34,919 nucleotides of DNA, from positions 1 to 34,919 of the forward strand of contig NZ_JAOAUU010000154.1 in NCBI RefSeq assembly GCF_030157465.1. The letters are read 5' to 3'. The notes below the pieces were generated by a model. The model did no database searches and was not told where the DNA came from. It was given only the letters and a program-made list of their open reading frames with translations. Below, in pieces: positions 28,239 to 34,919 of the stretch. Both the position numbers and the translations under genes were made by a program. Every line of letters begins with the position of its first letter. Positions within the stretch are counted from its first letter, which is position 1. Source of the stretch: Zoogloea sp. (GTDB lineage Bacteria; Pseudomonadota; Gammaproteobacteria; Burkholderiales; Rhodocyclaceae).

Positions 28239-30047
28239 ATGTCCAACTACCAAGCCCCCCTGCGCGACATGCGCTTCGTCATTCATGAGCTGGTCGAAAG
28301 CCACAAAATTTGCGCCCTGCCCGGCTACGCCGACTGCGACGCCGACCTGATCGACGCGGTGCTCGAAGAAGCCTCGCGCTTCGCCGGCGACATCCTGTCG
28401 CCCCTCAACCCGGTGGGCGACCGGGACGGCGCGCGCTGGCTGGCCGGCGCCGACGGCAAGGGCGAAGTGCGCACCGCCGCCGGCTTTGCCGACGCCTACA
28501 AGCAGTTCGCCGAAGGCGGCTGGATGGCCCTGCCCTGCCCGCCCGATCACGGCGGCCAGGGCCTGCCGCGCCTCCTGGCGGTGGCCGTGAGCGAAATGTG
28601 GAAGTCGGCCAACCTGTCCTTCTCCCACGTCATCACCCTCACCCACGGCGCCATCGAGGCACTGATGATCGCCGGCTCCGACGAACTCAAGGACACCTGG
28701 CTGCCCAAGCTCGTGTCGGGCGAATGGACCGGCACCATGAACATCACCGAGCCCCAGGCCGGCTCCGACCTGGCCGCCATCGCCTGCCGCGCGGTGCCCC
28801 AGGCCGACGGCAGCTTCCGCATCAGCGGCCAGAAAATCTTCATCACCTACGGCGACCACGACATGGCCGCCAACATCGTGCACCTCGTGCTGGCCCGCAC
28901 GCCCGACGCCCCGGCCGGCGTCAAGGGCCTGTCGCTGTTCCTGGTGCCAAAGTTCATCCTCGACGAAAGCGGCAAGCCCGGCGAGCACAACGACGTGTAT
29001 TGCACGTCCATCGAACACAAGCTCGGCGTGCACGGCAGCCCCACCACCACGCTGGTCCACGGCGACCATGGCGGCTCCACCGGCTACCTCATCGGCCAGC
29101 TCGGGCGCGGCCTCGAAATCATGTTCGTGATGATGAACTCGGCCCGCCTGTCGGTGGGCACCGAAGGCCTCGGCGTTGCCCAGCGCGCCTGGCAGCTGGC
29201 CTCGGAATACGCCAAGGACCGCGTCCAGGGCACCGACATGACGCAAAAAACCGGCGAGCGCGTCGCCATCGTCCGCCACCCGGACGTGCGCCGCCTGCTG
29301 ATGACCCAGCAAAGCCACACCGAAGCCATCCGCGCCCTGGCCTACACCATCGCCGCGCTGCAAGATATTGCCCACCAGTCGCAAGACCCCGACGAGCGCG
29401 ACAGCGCCCACCGCCGCGTTGAACTGCTGACCCCGGTGCTCAAGGGCTGGAGCACCGAAAGCTCGGTGGAACTCACCTCGCTGGCGATCCAGATCTTCGG
29501 CGGCATGGGCTTCGTCGAGGAAACCGGCATCTCCCAATACATGCGCGACGCCCGCATCACCCCGATCTACGAAGGCACCACCGCCATCCAGGCCGCCGAC
29601 CTCGCCGGCCGCAAGATCGCCCGCGACGGCGGCAAGGTGCTCGCCGCCCTGGTGGCCGACATGCGCGCGGATGCGGCGGCCCTGGTGGATTCCGGCAACG
29701 CCACGCTGGCCGCCATCGGCACCCGCATCGGCAACGGCCTCGCCGACCTGGAAGCCGCCACCGCGGCGCTGCTGGAAAAAATGGCCACCCAGCCCGCCGC
29801 CGGCCTGGTGGTGGCCGAACCCTTCCTCAAGCTGTTCGCCACAGTGGCCGGCGGCTGGCTGATGGGCAAGGCCGCACACAAGGCAGTCACCGCCATCGCC
29901 GGCGGCAGCGACGACCCGTTCTACAAGAGCAAGATCGCCTCGGCGAAGTTCTACGCCGATCACATCCTGACCCGCAGCAGCGGCCTGCTGGCAACGGTGC
30001 AGGCGGATAACTCGCTGCTGCTGGAGATGGCGGACGAGGGGTTTTAA
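28239..30047 (+). CDS. Large acyl-CoA dehydrogenase (about 600-residue DmdC/FadE-type)
   Basis: FAD-dependent acyl-CoA dehydrogenase that makes the 2,3-double bond of an acyl-CoA. Seen in 602 residues: [14 protein letters not shown] (flavin region), [28 protein letters not shown], with E445 of YEGTTAIQ as the likely catalytic base, and an extra C-terminal domain as in DmdC-type and other long enzymes. The start at 28239 has a near-perfect AAGGAGG. It is divergent from the ligase/hydratase/thiolase operon and probably supplies the first oxidation of the same beta-oxidation route. Confidence 0.9.
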   Translation: MSNYQAPLRDMRFVIHELVESHKICALPGYADCDADLIDAVLEEASRFAGDILSPLNPVGDRDGARWLAGADGKGEVRTAAGFADAYKQFAEGGWMALPCPPDHGGQGLPRLLAVAVSEMWKSANLSFSHVITLTHGAIEALMIAGSDELKDTWLPKLVSGEWTGTMNITEPQAGSDLAAIACRAVPQADGSFRISGQKIFITYGDHDMAANIVHLVLARTPDAPAGVKGLSLFLVPKFILDESGKPGEHNDVYCTSIEHKLGVHGSPTTTLVHGDHGGSTGYLIGQLGRGLEIMFVMMNSARLSVGTEGLGVAQRAWQLASEYAKDRVQGTDMTQKTGERVAIVRHPDVRRLLMTQQSHTEAIRALAYTIAALQDIAHQSQDPDERDSAHRRVELLTPVLKGWSTESSVELTSLAIQIFGGMGFVEETGISQYMRDARITPIYEGTTAIQAADLAGRKIARDGGKVLAALVADMRADAAALVDSGNATLAAIGTRIGNGLADLEAATAALLEKMATQPAAGLVVAEPFLKLFATVAGGWLMGKAAHKAVTAIAGGSDDPFYKSKIASAKFYADHILTRSSGLLATVQADNSLLLEMADEGF

Positions 30048-30077
30048 GGCCGAAATGCCGGGGTGGGCGGAACACTG

Positions 30078-30110
30078 CCGGCCCCGGCGCAGGCTGCAGC
30101 CCGGGGCCGG
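30078..30110 (+). terminator. Hairpin after the acyl-CoA dehydrogenase
   Basis: CCGGCCCCGG (30078-30087) and CCGGGGCCGG (30101-30110) pair perfectly across a 13-base loop, 31 bases after the stop codon. There is no T-run, so it is only terminator-like. Confidence 0.45.
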
Positions 30111-30165
30111 GCGGCCCACCCAGCGGGCGGCCTGGCACGGTAGCTTTTCCCATCATTTGGAGACC

Positions 30166-30200
30166 GGCGCATTCGATGGGCTGCCGCCATCGAATGCGCC
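30166..30200. repeat. Perfect 14-base inverted repeat with 7-base loop
   Basis: GGCGCATTCGATGG (30166-30179) and CCATCGAATGCGCC (30187-30200) are exact complements around GCTGCCG. It lies about 225 bases downstream of the intI1 stop. It may be a terminator or a boundary mark of the inserted integron; the sequence alone does not say which. Confidence 0.6.
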
Positions 30201-30423
30201 GTCGTCACCATCGTCTGCGCCAACGTCAGGCTGGGCACTCTTCCATCCGTGCGCTGAGAATGGCATCGCGGATGCATGCAAGAGGCACTCAAGCGCGGGC
30301 AGCATTCGGCCAGGAGCGGACACAGGGAGCAGATTCCGAAACCGGCCGTTCTATCCGGCCCCGATGGCCTTCGGGCAGGGGTGGTGAATTCACCAGGATT
30401 GACTTGCGCCGCCCTAGCTTTCG

Positions 30424-31425
30424 CTAAAGGGGCGGCAGCGTGTCAAGAGGTGATCGCACTCCGGCACCGCCAACTTTCAGCACATGCGTGTAAATCATCG
30501 TCGTGGAGACGTCGGAATGGCCGAGCAGGTCCTGCACGGTTCGAATGTCGTAACCACTGCGGAGCAAGGCCGTCGCGAACGAGTGGCGCAGGGTATGCGG
30601 TGTGGCTGGCTTCGCGACACCTGCTTGTTCTACGGCACGTTTGAAGGCGCGCTGAAAGGTCTGGTCATACATGTGATGGCGACGCACGACACCGCTCCGT
30701 GGGTCGGTCGAATGCGTGTGCTGCGCAAAAACCCAGAACCACGGCCAAGAATGCCCGGCGCGCGGATACTTCCGCTCAAGGGCATCGGGAAGCGCAACGC
30801 CACTGCGGCTGTCCGCCTGGTCCTGCAGCCACCATGCCCGTGCACGCGCCACCTGCTCGCGCAGGCCGTGCGCCAGGCTCTCGGGCAACATCAGTGCCCG
30901 ATCCTTGGAGCCCTTGCCCTCCCGCACGATGATCGTGCCGTGATCGAAATCCAGATCCTTGACCCGCAGTTGCAGGCCCTCGCTGATCCGCATGCCTGTT
31001 CCATAAAGAAGCTGGGCGAACAAACGATGCTCGCCTTCCAAAAAACCGAGGATGCGAACCACCTCATCCGGGGTCAGCACGACCGGCAAACGGCGTGACG
31101 GCCGCGGTCTTCCGATCTCTTGAAGCCAGGGCAGATTTGCGCACAGCACCTTGCCATAGAAGAACAGCAAGGCCGCCAATGCCTGACGATGCGTGGATGC
31201 CGAAACCTTGCGCTCGTTCGCCAGCCAGGACAGAAATGCCTCGACTTCGCTGCTGCCCAAGGTTGCAGGGTGACGCAAACCGTGGAAACGGATGAAGGCA
31301 CGAACCCAGTGGACATAAGCCTGTTCGGTTCGTAAGCTGTAATGCAGGTAGCGTATGCGCTCACGCAACTGGTCGAGAACCTTGACCGAGCGCAGCGGCG
31401 GTAACGGTGCAGTGCTGGTTTTCAT
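30424..31425 (-). CDS. intI1: Class 1 integron integrase IntI1
   Basis: Tyrosine recombinase that excises and inserts gene cassettes by attI x attC or attC x attC recombination. The chain is nearly identical, from memory, to clinical IntI1, with scattered changes (for example S4 in [10 protein letters not shown] and a varied [10 protein letters not shown] segment). Seen: catalytic arginine in [10 protein letters not shown], the integron-specific additional domain around [40 protein letters not shown] with the nucleophile tyrosine. It ends DTLPPL after 333 residues, four short of the clinical 337-residue form. The start ATG 31425 lies next to a LexA box. The Pc promoter runs through its 5' part in the opposite direction. 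Confidence 0.96.
   Translation of the reverse strand: MKTSTAPLPPLRSVKVLDQLRERIRYLHYSLRTEQAYVHWVRAFIRFHGLRHPATLGSSEVEAFLSWLANERKVSASTHRQALAALLFFYGKVLCANLPWLQEIGRPRPSRRLPVVLTPDEVVRILGFLEGEHRLFAQLLYGTGMRISEGLQLRVKDLDFDHGTIIVREGKGSKDRALMLPESLAHGLREQVARARAWWLQDQADSRSGVALPDALERKYPRAGHSWPWFWVFAQHTHSTDPRSGVVRRHHMYDQTFQRAFKRAVEQAGVAKPATPHTLRHSFATALLRSGYDIRTVQDLLGHSDVSTTMIYTHVLKVGGAGVRSPLDTLPPL
31310..31338 (+). promoter_or_regulatory. Pc cassette promoter, weak-type variant (PcW)
   Basis: TGGACA (31310-31315), 17 bases, TAAGCT (31333-31338) is, as I recall, the weak PcW version of the class 1 integron cassette promoter. It lies inside intI1 and reads toward attI1 and the cassettes. Confidence 0.9.
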
Positions 31426-31428
31426 GGC

Positions 31429-31454
31429 TTGTTATGACTGTTATTTTGTACAGT
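31429..31454 (+). promoter_or_regulatory. P2 boxes with inactive 14-base spacing
   Basis: TTGTTA (31429-31434) and TACAGT (31449-31454) are separated by 14 bases. In class 1 integrons P2 becomes active only when a GGG insertion extends this to 17, and the insertion is absent here. Confidence 0.8.
31438..31453. promoter_or_regulatory. LexA box of the intI1 promoter
   Basis: CTGTTATTTTGTACAG has the CTGT-N8-ACAG form of a LexA site. It overlaps the -10 end of the intI1 promoter, so the integrase should be induced by the SOS response as in clinical class 1 integrons. Confidence 0.8.
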
Positions 31455-31480
31455 CTATGCCTCGTACATTCAGGCGGCAA
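31452..31480 (-). promoter_or_regulatory. intI1 promoter
   Basis: Read on the minus strand, TTGCCG (31475-31480), 17 bases, TAGACT (31452-31457). The -10 box and spacing match the known intI1 promoter, which has TTGCTG at -35. It touches the LexA box. Confidence 0.75.
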
Positions 31481-31502
31481 GCGCATTACGACGCAGGTCG
31501 GT

Positions 31503-31567
31503 GTTCGATGTTACGGAGCAGCGCCGATGTTACACAGCAGGGCAGTCGCCCTAAAACAAAGTTAGGC
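31503..31567 (+). other. attI1 recombination site
   Basis: The two GATGTTAC-type direct repeats, the GGGCAGTCGCCCTAAAACAA segment and the core GTTAGGC (31561-31567) are the recognisable parts of attI1; crossover occurs after G31561. A short ORF-11-like peptide frame (31527-31565, MLHSRAVALKQS) preceded by GGAG overlaps it, as in clinical integrons. Confidence 0.9.
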
Positions 31568-32671
31568 AGCGCAATCAACAGTCTTGGCGCCCCAGCTGTC
31601 CTGAACACGCTGACGCCGCAACCGACTCATCAATCCGATGAGGTTTCCAGGGAGGAAGAGTGAAGAGTTTTCAAGCAATATTATTCGCAGCAATCGCCGC
31701 AACTGCCGGATTTACAGCAAACGCTCAGCCAGCCAATGATGAGGTACTTGTTGGCCCCGTACCAATTGCGGTGGACGCACTTGGCACGACAGTTACAACT
31801 GAAGTTTCAACGTACTTTCGAGTTATTACAAAGCCAGACGGAATTTATTTGGATGCGAGAGTCATCGGCAACCTGAAAGATGCCCAAGCGAAATTTCCGA
31901 CCCTGATCGACAAACTTGACTACAACCGAGACAACTGCAAGAGCTATAAACCTGACAATATTGTTCCAAATATCGGGCGACGCGCGCTCGATTCCGATGG
32001 TGCCAAGGCCGTAATCAAGCTGGGCGGTAGTGTTGAGGTCTGGAGTTGCTTCGAGAATCCCATTCCCGCAACAAAGCTGGTTTGGAAGGTAAAGCAGATT
32101 GGATTCTTCAAGACGAAGGTGCCTGTGATTGAAACTTCTCCCGGCAGTCCACTGAAGACTAGAACCTTGTCTCAGTCCTTCGACACAAGCATCCCGATTT
32201 CTCTGAAAATACTCGCAGATAATTCAGTAAGCGCCGTTATCGAGAAGCCAAGTACAAACTTGAATGGATCGATAGCTTCAGTTGCTCAAACTCTTGCATG
32301 GCTCTTCGGGTTCGACATCGATTCGAAACTGAAAGCAATTATTGACAAAAGTATTGACCCGGCCACGCTTGTTGCAGCAATCCCAGAGGAATATTCAGCG
32401 CTGTCCCCAAAAGTAATCTCAGCACAATTTTCAAATGTCAACGGCGATTTAACAACCATTTTGTCATTGTCCGCAAAAATTCCAACTGAGAAGATCAATG
32501 AGTTTGTTTTGGCGCTCGTGACACATGCAAAGAAGAAGTAGCGCTGCCTAACCCCTCGCTCAAGCTGAGCACCAACGGCGTGCCACGCTGGCCGGCAAGC
32601 GCAGGGCCTTCGGCCCATTTTTCGCTTGCCGGCCAGCGCGTCACACCGTTGGCGCCAGCTTAGCTCGAACG
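31562..32671 (+). mobile_element. Gene cassette 1 (exported unknown protein)
   Basis: Runs from the TTAGGC of the attI1 core to the G of the first attC core. It has a single gene plus a 132-base attC. Its body is clearly more AT-rich than the host genes, a sign of foreign origin. Confidence 0.85.
31660..32541 (+). CDS. Exported protein of unknown function (cassette 1)
   Basis: A 293-residue protein that I do not recognise. It has a clear signal peptide (about 1-22, cleaved after TANAQ), then a mostly polar, beta-strand-like sequence with two cysteines near 85-88 and 126 that could form a periplasmic disulfide, and a KTKVPVIETSPG segment mid-chain. No membrane segment follows the signal, so periplasmic or outer-surface location is likely. 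The start is GTG 31660 with GGAGG five bases upstream. Codon use is AT-rich compared with the host. It is the first cassette behind Pc and so the best expressed. No resistance family is apparent. Confidence 0.75.
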   Translation: MKSFQAILFAAIAATAGFTANAQPANDEVLVGPVPIAVDALGTTVTTEVSTYFRVITKPDGIYLDARVIGNLKDAQAKFPTLIDKLDYNRDNCKSYKPDNIVPNIGRRALDSDGAKAVIKLGGSVEVWSCFENPIPATKLVWKVKQIGFFKTKVPVIETSPGSPLKTRTLSQSFDTSIPISLKILADNSVSAVIEKPSTNLNGSIASVAQTLAWLFGFDIDSKLKAIIDKSIDPATLVAAIPEEYSALSPKVISAQFSNVNGDLTTILSLSAKIPTEKINEFVLALVTHAKKK

Positions 32672-32677
32672 TTAGGC
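32546..32677 (+). other. attC site of cassette 1 (132 bases)
   Basis: Core sites GCCTAAC (32546-32552) and GTTAGGC (32671-32677) bound an imperfect inverted repeat. CTCAAGCTGAGC near the left end pairs with GCTTAGCTCGAAC near the right, and GGCCGGCAAGCG pairs with CGCTTGCCGGCC in the centre. This is the long attC type. Confidence 0.88.
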
Positions 32678-33299
32678 TACTTGCAAAGTTCACTGTATGC
32701 ACATACAGTTATGGGGTGCCATCTTGCACACCAAACCAACTTTAGGACTCCCCGCATGCTTGACCACATGACATTTCGCGTGACTAATATTTCTCGGGCC
32801 AAAGCGTTTTACAGCGCAGCCCTGGCACCGCTGGGTTACAGCGTATGCTTCGAAGGCAATTACGGTTCAAACATGCTTGGTCTGGCCTACCCAGACGCAT
32901 CTGAGCCTGACGGCAAAAAGGCCGATGTGTGGTTCATCGACGGGCCTTCGCCGTATGGCGGTCCAACCACAACATCTGGTTGCCACCTCGCATGGCGCGC
33001 AAAAAATCGTGCGCAAGTACATGCCTTCTACAAAGCAGCCATTGCCGCTGGCGGAAAAGACAATGGAGCTCCTGGCCTACGTCCTGACTATCATGCAAAC
33101 TACTATGGAGCATTTGTCATTGACCCTGAGGGCAACAACATTGAAGCGGTCTGCCATTTGCCCGAATAATCGACATATAGAGCACACCCACCATAGCATT
33201 TTGGAATTGCCGTGTGCAATATCGTCCCTCCGTGCCTGAGCCTAACACTACGCTCAACCCGACCTGCGCAAAAAGCCGCGCAGTCGGGTTAGCTCCACG
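32672..33299 (+). mobile_element. Gene cassette 2 (VOC protein)
   Basis: Bounded by the cassette 1 and cassette 2 core sites, with one gene and a short 66-base attC in the same orientation as the array. Confidence 0.83.
32756..33169 (+). CDS. VOC/glyoxalase-fold protein (cassette 2)
   Basis: A 137-residue vicinal oxygen chelate protein starting MLDHMTFRVTNISRAKAFY, the classic first strand of the fold. Likely metal ligands are H4 of DHMTF, the histidine in GCHLAWRA and the glutamate in NNIEAVCH. The nearest common relatives are uncharacterised glyoxalase/bleomycin-resistance-like proteins that are frequent in integron cassettes. The frame is open upstream to 32681, but homology begins at ATG 32756. 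Fosfomycin or bleomycin resistance cannot be claimed from this sequence. Confidence 0.82.
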   Translation: MLDHMTFRVTNISRAKAFYSAALAPLGYSVCFEGNYGSNMLGLAYPDASEPDGKKADVWFIDGPSPYGGPTTTSGCHLAWRAKNRAQVHAFYKAAIAAGGKDNGAPGLRPDYHANYYGAFVIDPEGNNIEAVCHLPE

Positions 33300-33305
33300 T
33301 TAGGC
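33240..33305 (+). other. attC site of cassette 2 (66 bases)
   Basis: Core sites GCCTAAC (33240-33246) and GTTAGGC (33299-33305). The inner stem pairs CAACCCGACCTGCGC (33255-33269) with GCGCAGTCGGGTTAG (33278-33292), leaving one unpaired base as expected for attC. The arms resemble the REP stem found elsewhere in the window. Confidence 0.88.
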
Positions 33306-33338
33306 CTCGCCACCGAAACTTCGCGCGACTGATCGCCC

Positions 33339-34079
33339 ATGTATTTCCCAACTCCCGACGGATTCTCGGTTCATGGACCTGCTGTGCGCTATACCGAGCT
33401 CCCCCCCACCGACGATCTGTCCAACGTGGTTCACTGCTTCTGGGAGCTTCGGACGCTTGCCACGTTGCCCGAGGATTTTCTCTATCACGCACTACCCGAT
33501 GCTTGTGTGAACCTCTTGTTCAACCTGGCCGACACCGAGATCGCCGGAGTCACCGCACTGCATACCGAGGCCACGACACTCAATCTCGGCACATCGTTCC
33601 ACTACGTGGGCGTGCAGTTCTATCCAGGGGTATGGCAGGGGGATCGCAACGACATCTTGGACAGATATGTCGGCGCACCCTACCGAGGTACATTGCCGCT
33701 GGTGCAGACAGCTCAGCGGCTGGCGAGCCTTGAATTCACCGAGATGGCGCCAGCGCTGGCTGAACAGGTGCGGTGGTGCATGACGCATGGCTACGTCTGT
33801 GTGAATACAGCCATTGCGCGCATCCTGTTGAATCTTGACGCCATCCGATCGGTAGCCGATATGGCGGCGCTACTTGAAATGTCCCCCCGGCAACTGCAAC
33901 GCATGCTCAAGCGACAAACTGGCTTCGCGCCGCATGACCTGCTGAAAGTCCTGCGCGTGCAGCAGGCCTTCCGCAAGCACTATCTCGATCTGTACGCCGA
34001 TCAGGCCCATTTCATCCATGCCTTCAAACAGGCCATCGGCTACACCCCGGTGCAGTACCGCAAGCGCTTCGGTGTCTGA
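33339..34079 (+). CDS. AraC-family transcriptional regulator (cassette 3)
   Basis: A 246-residue regulator. The N-terminal part (about 1-130, with VVHCFWELR, LPDACVNLLFNL and FYPGVWQ) resembles the DUF6597-type sensor found in many AraC proteins. The C-terminal 90 residues form the two-helix-turn-helix AraC domain: VADMAALLEMSPRQLQRMLKRQTGF, then FIHAFKQAIGYTPVQYRKRF. ATG 33339 lies 39 bases into the cassette and has no clear ribosome site, so it may be translated poorly or as a leaderless product. It probably controls the VOC gene beside it; the ligand is unknown. Confidence 0.86.
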   Translation: MYFPTPDGFSVHGPAVRYTELPPTDDLSNVVHCFWELRTLATLPEDFLYHALPDACVNLLFNLADTEIAGVTALHTEATTLNLGTSFHYVGVQFYPGVWQGDRNDILDRYVGAPYRGTLPLVQTAQRLASLEFTEMAPALAEQVRWCMTHGYVCVNTAIARILLNLDAIRSVADMAALLEMSPRQLQRMLKRQTGFAPHDLLKVLRVQQAFRKHYLDLYADQAHFIHAFKQAIGYTPVQYRKRFGV

Positions 34080-34145
34080 TCCATACAAGACTGCGCAATG
34101 CAAGACCGCTAGCCTCACGGATTTACCGTGAACAAGGAGCTTGCG

Positions 34146-34526
34146 ATGAATAAGCCGAACGCGATTGGCTGGTTTGATTTATATGTGGAAGACATGGACC
34201 GCGCTGTGGTCTTCTACGAGGCCGTCTTCCAGCAGAAGTTGGAATCGATTGGCGATCCGACCGGAGAGACTTTGATGCGGAGCTTTCCCGCGGACATGGG
34301 CGCATACGGCGCAGCCGGCGCTCTGGTCAAGTCTCCCCATGCCCAACCGGGGCCGGGCGGCACCCTGATCTACTTCAGTGTGGACGACTGCGCCGTGCAA
34401 CAAGCACGGGTCGTGGCAGCTGGCGGCAAGGTCTTGCGCCCCAAATTCTCCATCGGCCAGTTCGGCTGGGTGACGCTATGCCTGGATACTGAGGGGAACA
34501 TGTTTGGACTGAACTCGATGCGGTAA
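34146..34526 (+). CDS. VOC/glyoxalase-fold protein (cassette 3)
   Basis: A 126-residue vicinal oxygen chelate protein with the pattern IGWFDLYVEDMDRAVVFYEAVF at the first module and LCLDTEGNMFGLNSM at the end, typical of PhnB/YdcN-like small VOC proteins. ATG 34146 is preferred because AAGGAG lies seven bases upstream; a GTG at 34128 is also in frame. It follows the AraC gene by 66 bases in the same cassette. Unlike true glyoxalase I it lacks an obvious histidine/glutamate metal set, so enzymatic activity is uncertain. Confidence 0.83.
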   Translation: MNKPNAIGWFDLYVEDMDRAVVFYEAVFQQKLESIGDPTGETLMRSFPADMGAYGAAGALVKSPHAQPGPGGTLIYFSVDDCAVQQARVVAAGGKVLRPKFSIGQFGWVTLCLDTEGNMFGLNSMR

Positions 34527-34545
34527 AGTTGGCACCACAGGTGAG

Positions 34546-34605
34546 GCCTAACAATTCATTCAAGCCGACGCCGCTTCGCGGCGCGGCTTAATTCAGGCGT
34601 TGAAC
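34546..34605 (+). other. attC site of cassette 3 (60 bases)
   Basis: Core GCCTAAC (34546-34552) and a variant core GTTGAAC (34599-34605). The inner arms AAGCCGACGCCGC and GCGGCGCGGCTTAA with their TTCG-containing tip match the common 60-base attC family. The altered right core means the next element starts with TTGAAC instead of TTAGGC. Confidence 0.85.
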
Positions 34606-34667
34606 GACAGCTTTCCTCAAAGCTCAACGGCGGCATTGGGTCGGGACTTGCCTGTCAGTTCAAGCCG

Positions 34668-34693
34668 GTCGGGTTAGCTCAGCGCAACCCGAC
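34668..34693. repeat. REP-like palindrome next to the transposase remnant
   Basis: GTCGGGTT and AACCCGAC pair around AGCTCAGCGC. The stem is the same as in the REP pair at 22792-22886. REP elements are usually found beside RAYT transposase genes, as here. Confidence 0.7.
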
Positions 34694-34700
34694 ATTCCCC

Positions 34701-34868
34701 AAGCACTATCGACGCACCATCGTTCCCGGCGGCACCTTCTTTTTCACTCTTGTGACGGATCGTAGCCAACCTGTTCTGGCGTCGGATGAATCCGTCGATG
34801 TTCTGCGCAATGCCTTCCGAGTCGTTCGCCAATCGCATCCATTCGGCTCCAGCTTCGTCCGCTTGTAA
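34701..34868 (+). pseudogene. Remnant of a REP-associated tyrosine transposase (RAYT, IS200/IS605-like)
   Basis: The frame reads KHYRRTIVPGGTFFFTLVTD and on to a stop after HPFGSSFVRL, matching the conserved N-terminus of RAYT proteins (YRR...PGGTYFFT). There is no in-frame ATG at the expected place, and the stop falls after about 55 residues, before the catalytic HxH/tyrosine part. It is a truncated, inactive copy. Confidence 0.72.
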
Positions 34869-34919
34869 GCACCCGGCAAACCCATCTTGCCCGTGTGCTT
34901 CAGAGCGAAGCTGCGTCAG

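Larger units (their letters stand above)
30048..30303. other. Gene-free gap with two strong hairpins between the dehydrogenase and the integron
   Basis: No gene is supported here. It holds a hairpin with 10-base arms at 30078-30110, close enough to the dehydrogenase stop to act as its terminator, and a perfect 14-base inverted repeat at 30166-30200. The left edge of the integron should lie in or just after this stretch. Confidence 0.55.
33300..34599 (+). mobile_element. Gene cassette 3 (two genes: AraC regulator and VOC protein)
   Basis: Starts at TTAGGC of the second attC and ends at the G of the third. No core site lies between its two genes (34080-34145), so both travel as one cassette, which is less common than single-gene cassettes. 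Confidence 0.8.
30304..34605. mobile_element. Class 1 integron with three non-resistance cassettes
   Basis: Contains intI1, its divergent promoters, attI1 and a three-cassette array. The part downstream of intI1 (about 30304-30423 read on the minus strand) resembles, from memory, the tail of the 5'-conserved segment of clinical class 1 integrons. That homology appears to fade near 30304, so the left limit is approximate. The right limit is the last attC. No sul1, qacE-delta-1 or tni genes are present in the window. This matches chromosomal class 1 integrons described in environmental betaproteobacteria. Confidence 0.8.
34606..34919. other. Region beyond the last attC, without an intact gene
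   Basis: This stretch contains a REP-like palindrome (34668-34693) and a decayed transposase fragment (34701-34868). No further attC core pair is seen before the window ends. It could be the chromosomal flank or the start of a fourth, unfinished cassette. Confidence 0.6.

Noticed and set aside
31562..34605. Antibiotic-resistance cassettes
   Set aside because: None of the four cassette proteins shows a known resistance family; the VOC fold alone does not imply fosfomycin or bleomycin resistance.
32546..34605. CRISPR-like array from the recurring GCCTAAC/GTTAGGC motifs
   Set aside because: The spacing is hundreds of bases with genes between, and the repeats are attC core sites.

Overview
The window looks like chromosomal DNA of a high-GC betaproteobacterium, probably of the Rhodocyclales type (Thauera/Azoarcus/Aromatoleum-like). 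This is inferred from the gene families, the strong GC bias of the codons and the dense aromatic catabolism; no rRNA or other taxonomic marker is present.

Region 1 (146-17238) is a benzoate-to-central-metabolism block. A XylR/DmpR-type sigma-54 activator on the minus strand faces away from a plus-strand cluster: benABCD (benzoate/toluate dioxygenase and diol dehydrogenase), benK (aromatic acid:H+ symporter), a XylT-type ferredoxin, catechol 2,3-dioxygenase, 2-hydroxymuconic semialdehyde dehydrogenase, the matching hydrolase, 2-oxopent-4-enoate hydratase and 4-oxalocrotonate decarboxylase. The order follows the TOL meta operon (XYZL-T-E-G-F-J-I), but a transporter is inserted and the tautomerase, aldolase and acylating acetaldehyde dehydrogenase are missing. 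A fused 1179-residue indolepyruvate:ferredoxin oxidoreductase-like protein follows. A GG-N10-GC sigma-54 promoter lies about 340 bp before benA, with palindromes upstream of it.

Region 2 (17406-19808) holds a FUSC-type membrane protein, a nitronate monooxygenase-like flavoprotein and a small DUF3079-type cysteine-rich protein.

Region 3 (19913-30047) is a CoA-thioester beta-oxidation block. On the minus strand are a 4-hydroxybenzoyl-CoA thioesterase-like protein, a fused family I CoA transferase, an SDR dehydrogenase, a thiolase, an enoyl-CoA hydratase, a feruloyl-CoA-synthetase-like ligase and a Liv-type periplasmic binding protein. A large acyl-CoA dehydrogenase is divergent from them. A reasonable model is side-chain degradation of a phenylpropanoid-like acid to an aroyl-CoA. 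The thioesterase could then release benzoate-type acids for the dioxygenase pathway of region 1. REP-like palindromes interrupt this block at 22792-22993.

Region 4 (about 30304-34605) is a class 1 integron without any resistance gene. It has intI1 on the minus strand with its LexA-box promoter, a weak-type Pc promoter, an inactive-spacing P2, an attI1 site and three cassettes ending in recognisable attC sites. The cassettes encode an exported protein of unknown function, a VOC/glyoxalase-fold protein, and an AraC regulator plus a second VOC protein. There is no sul1, qacE or Tn402 transposition gene inside the window. Beyond the last attC lie a REP-like palindrome and a decayed fragment of a REP-associated (RAYT/IS200-like) transposase.
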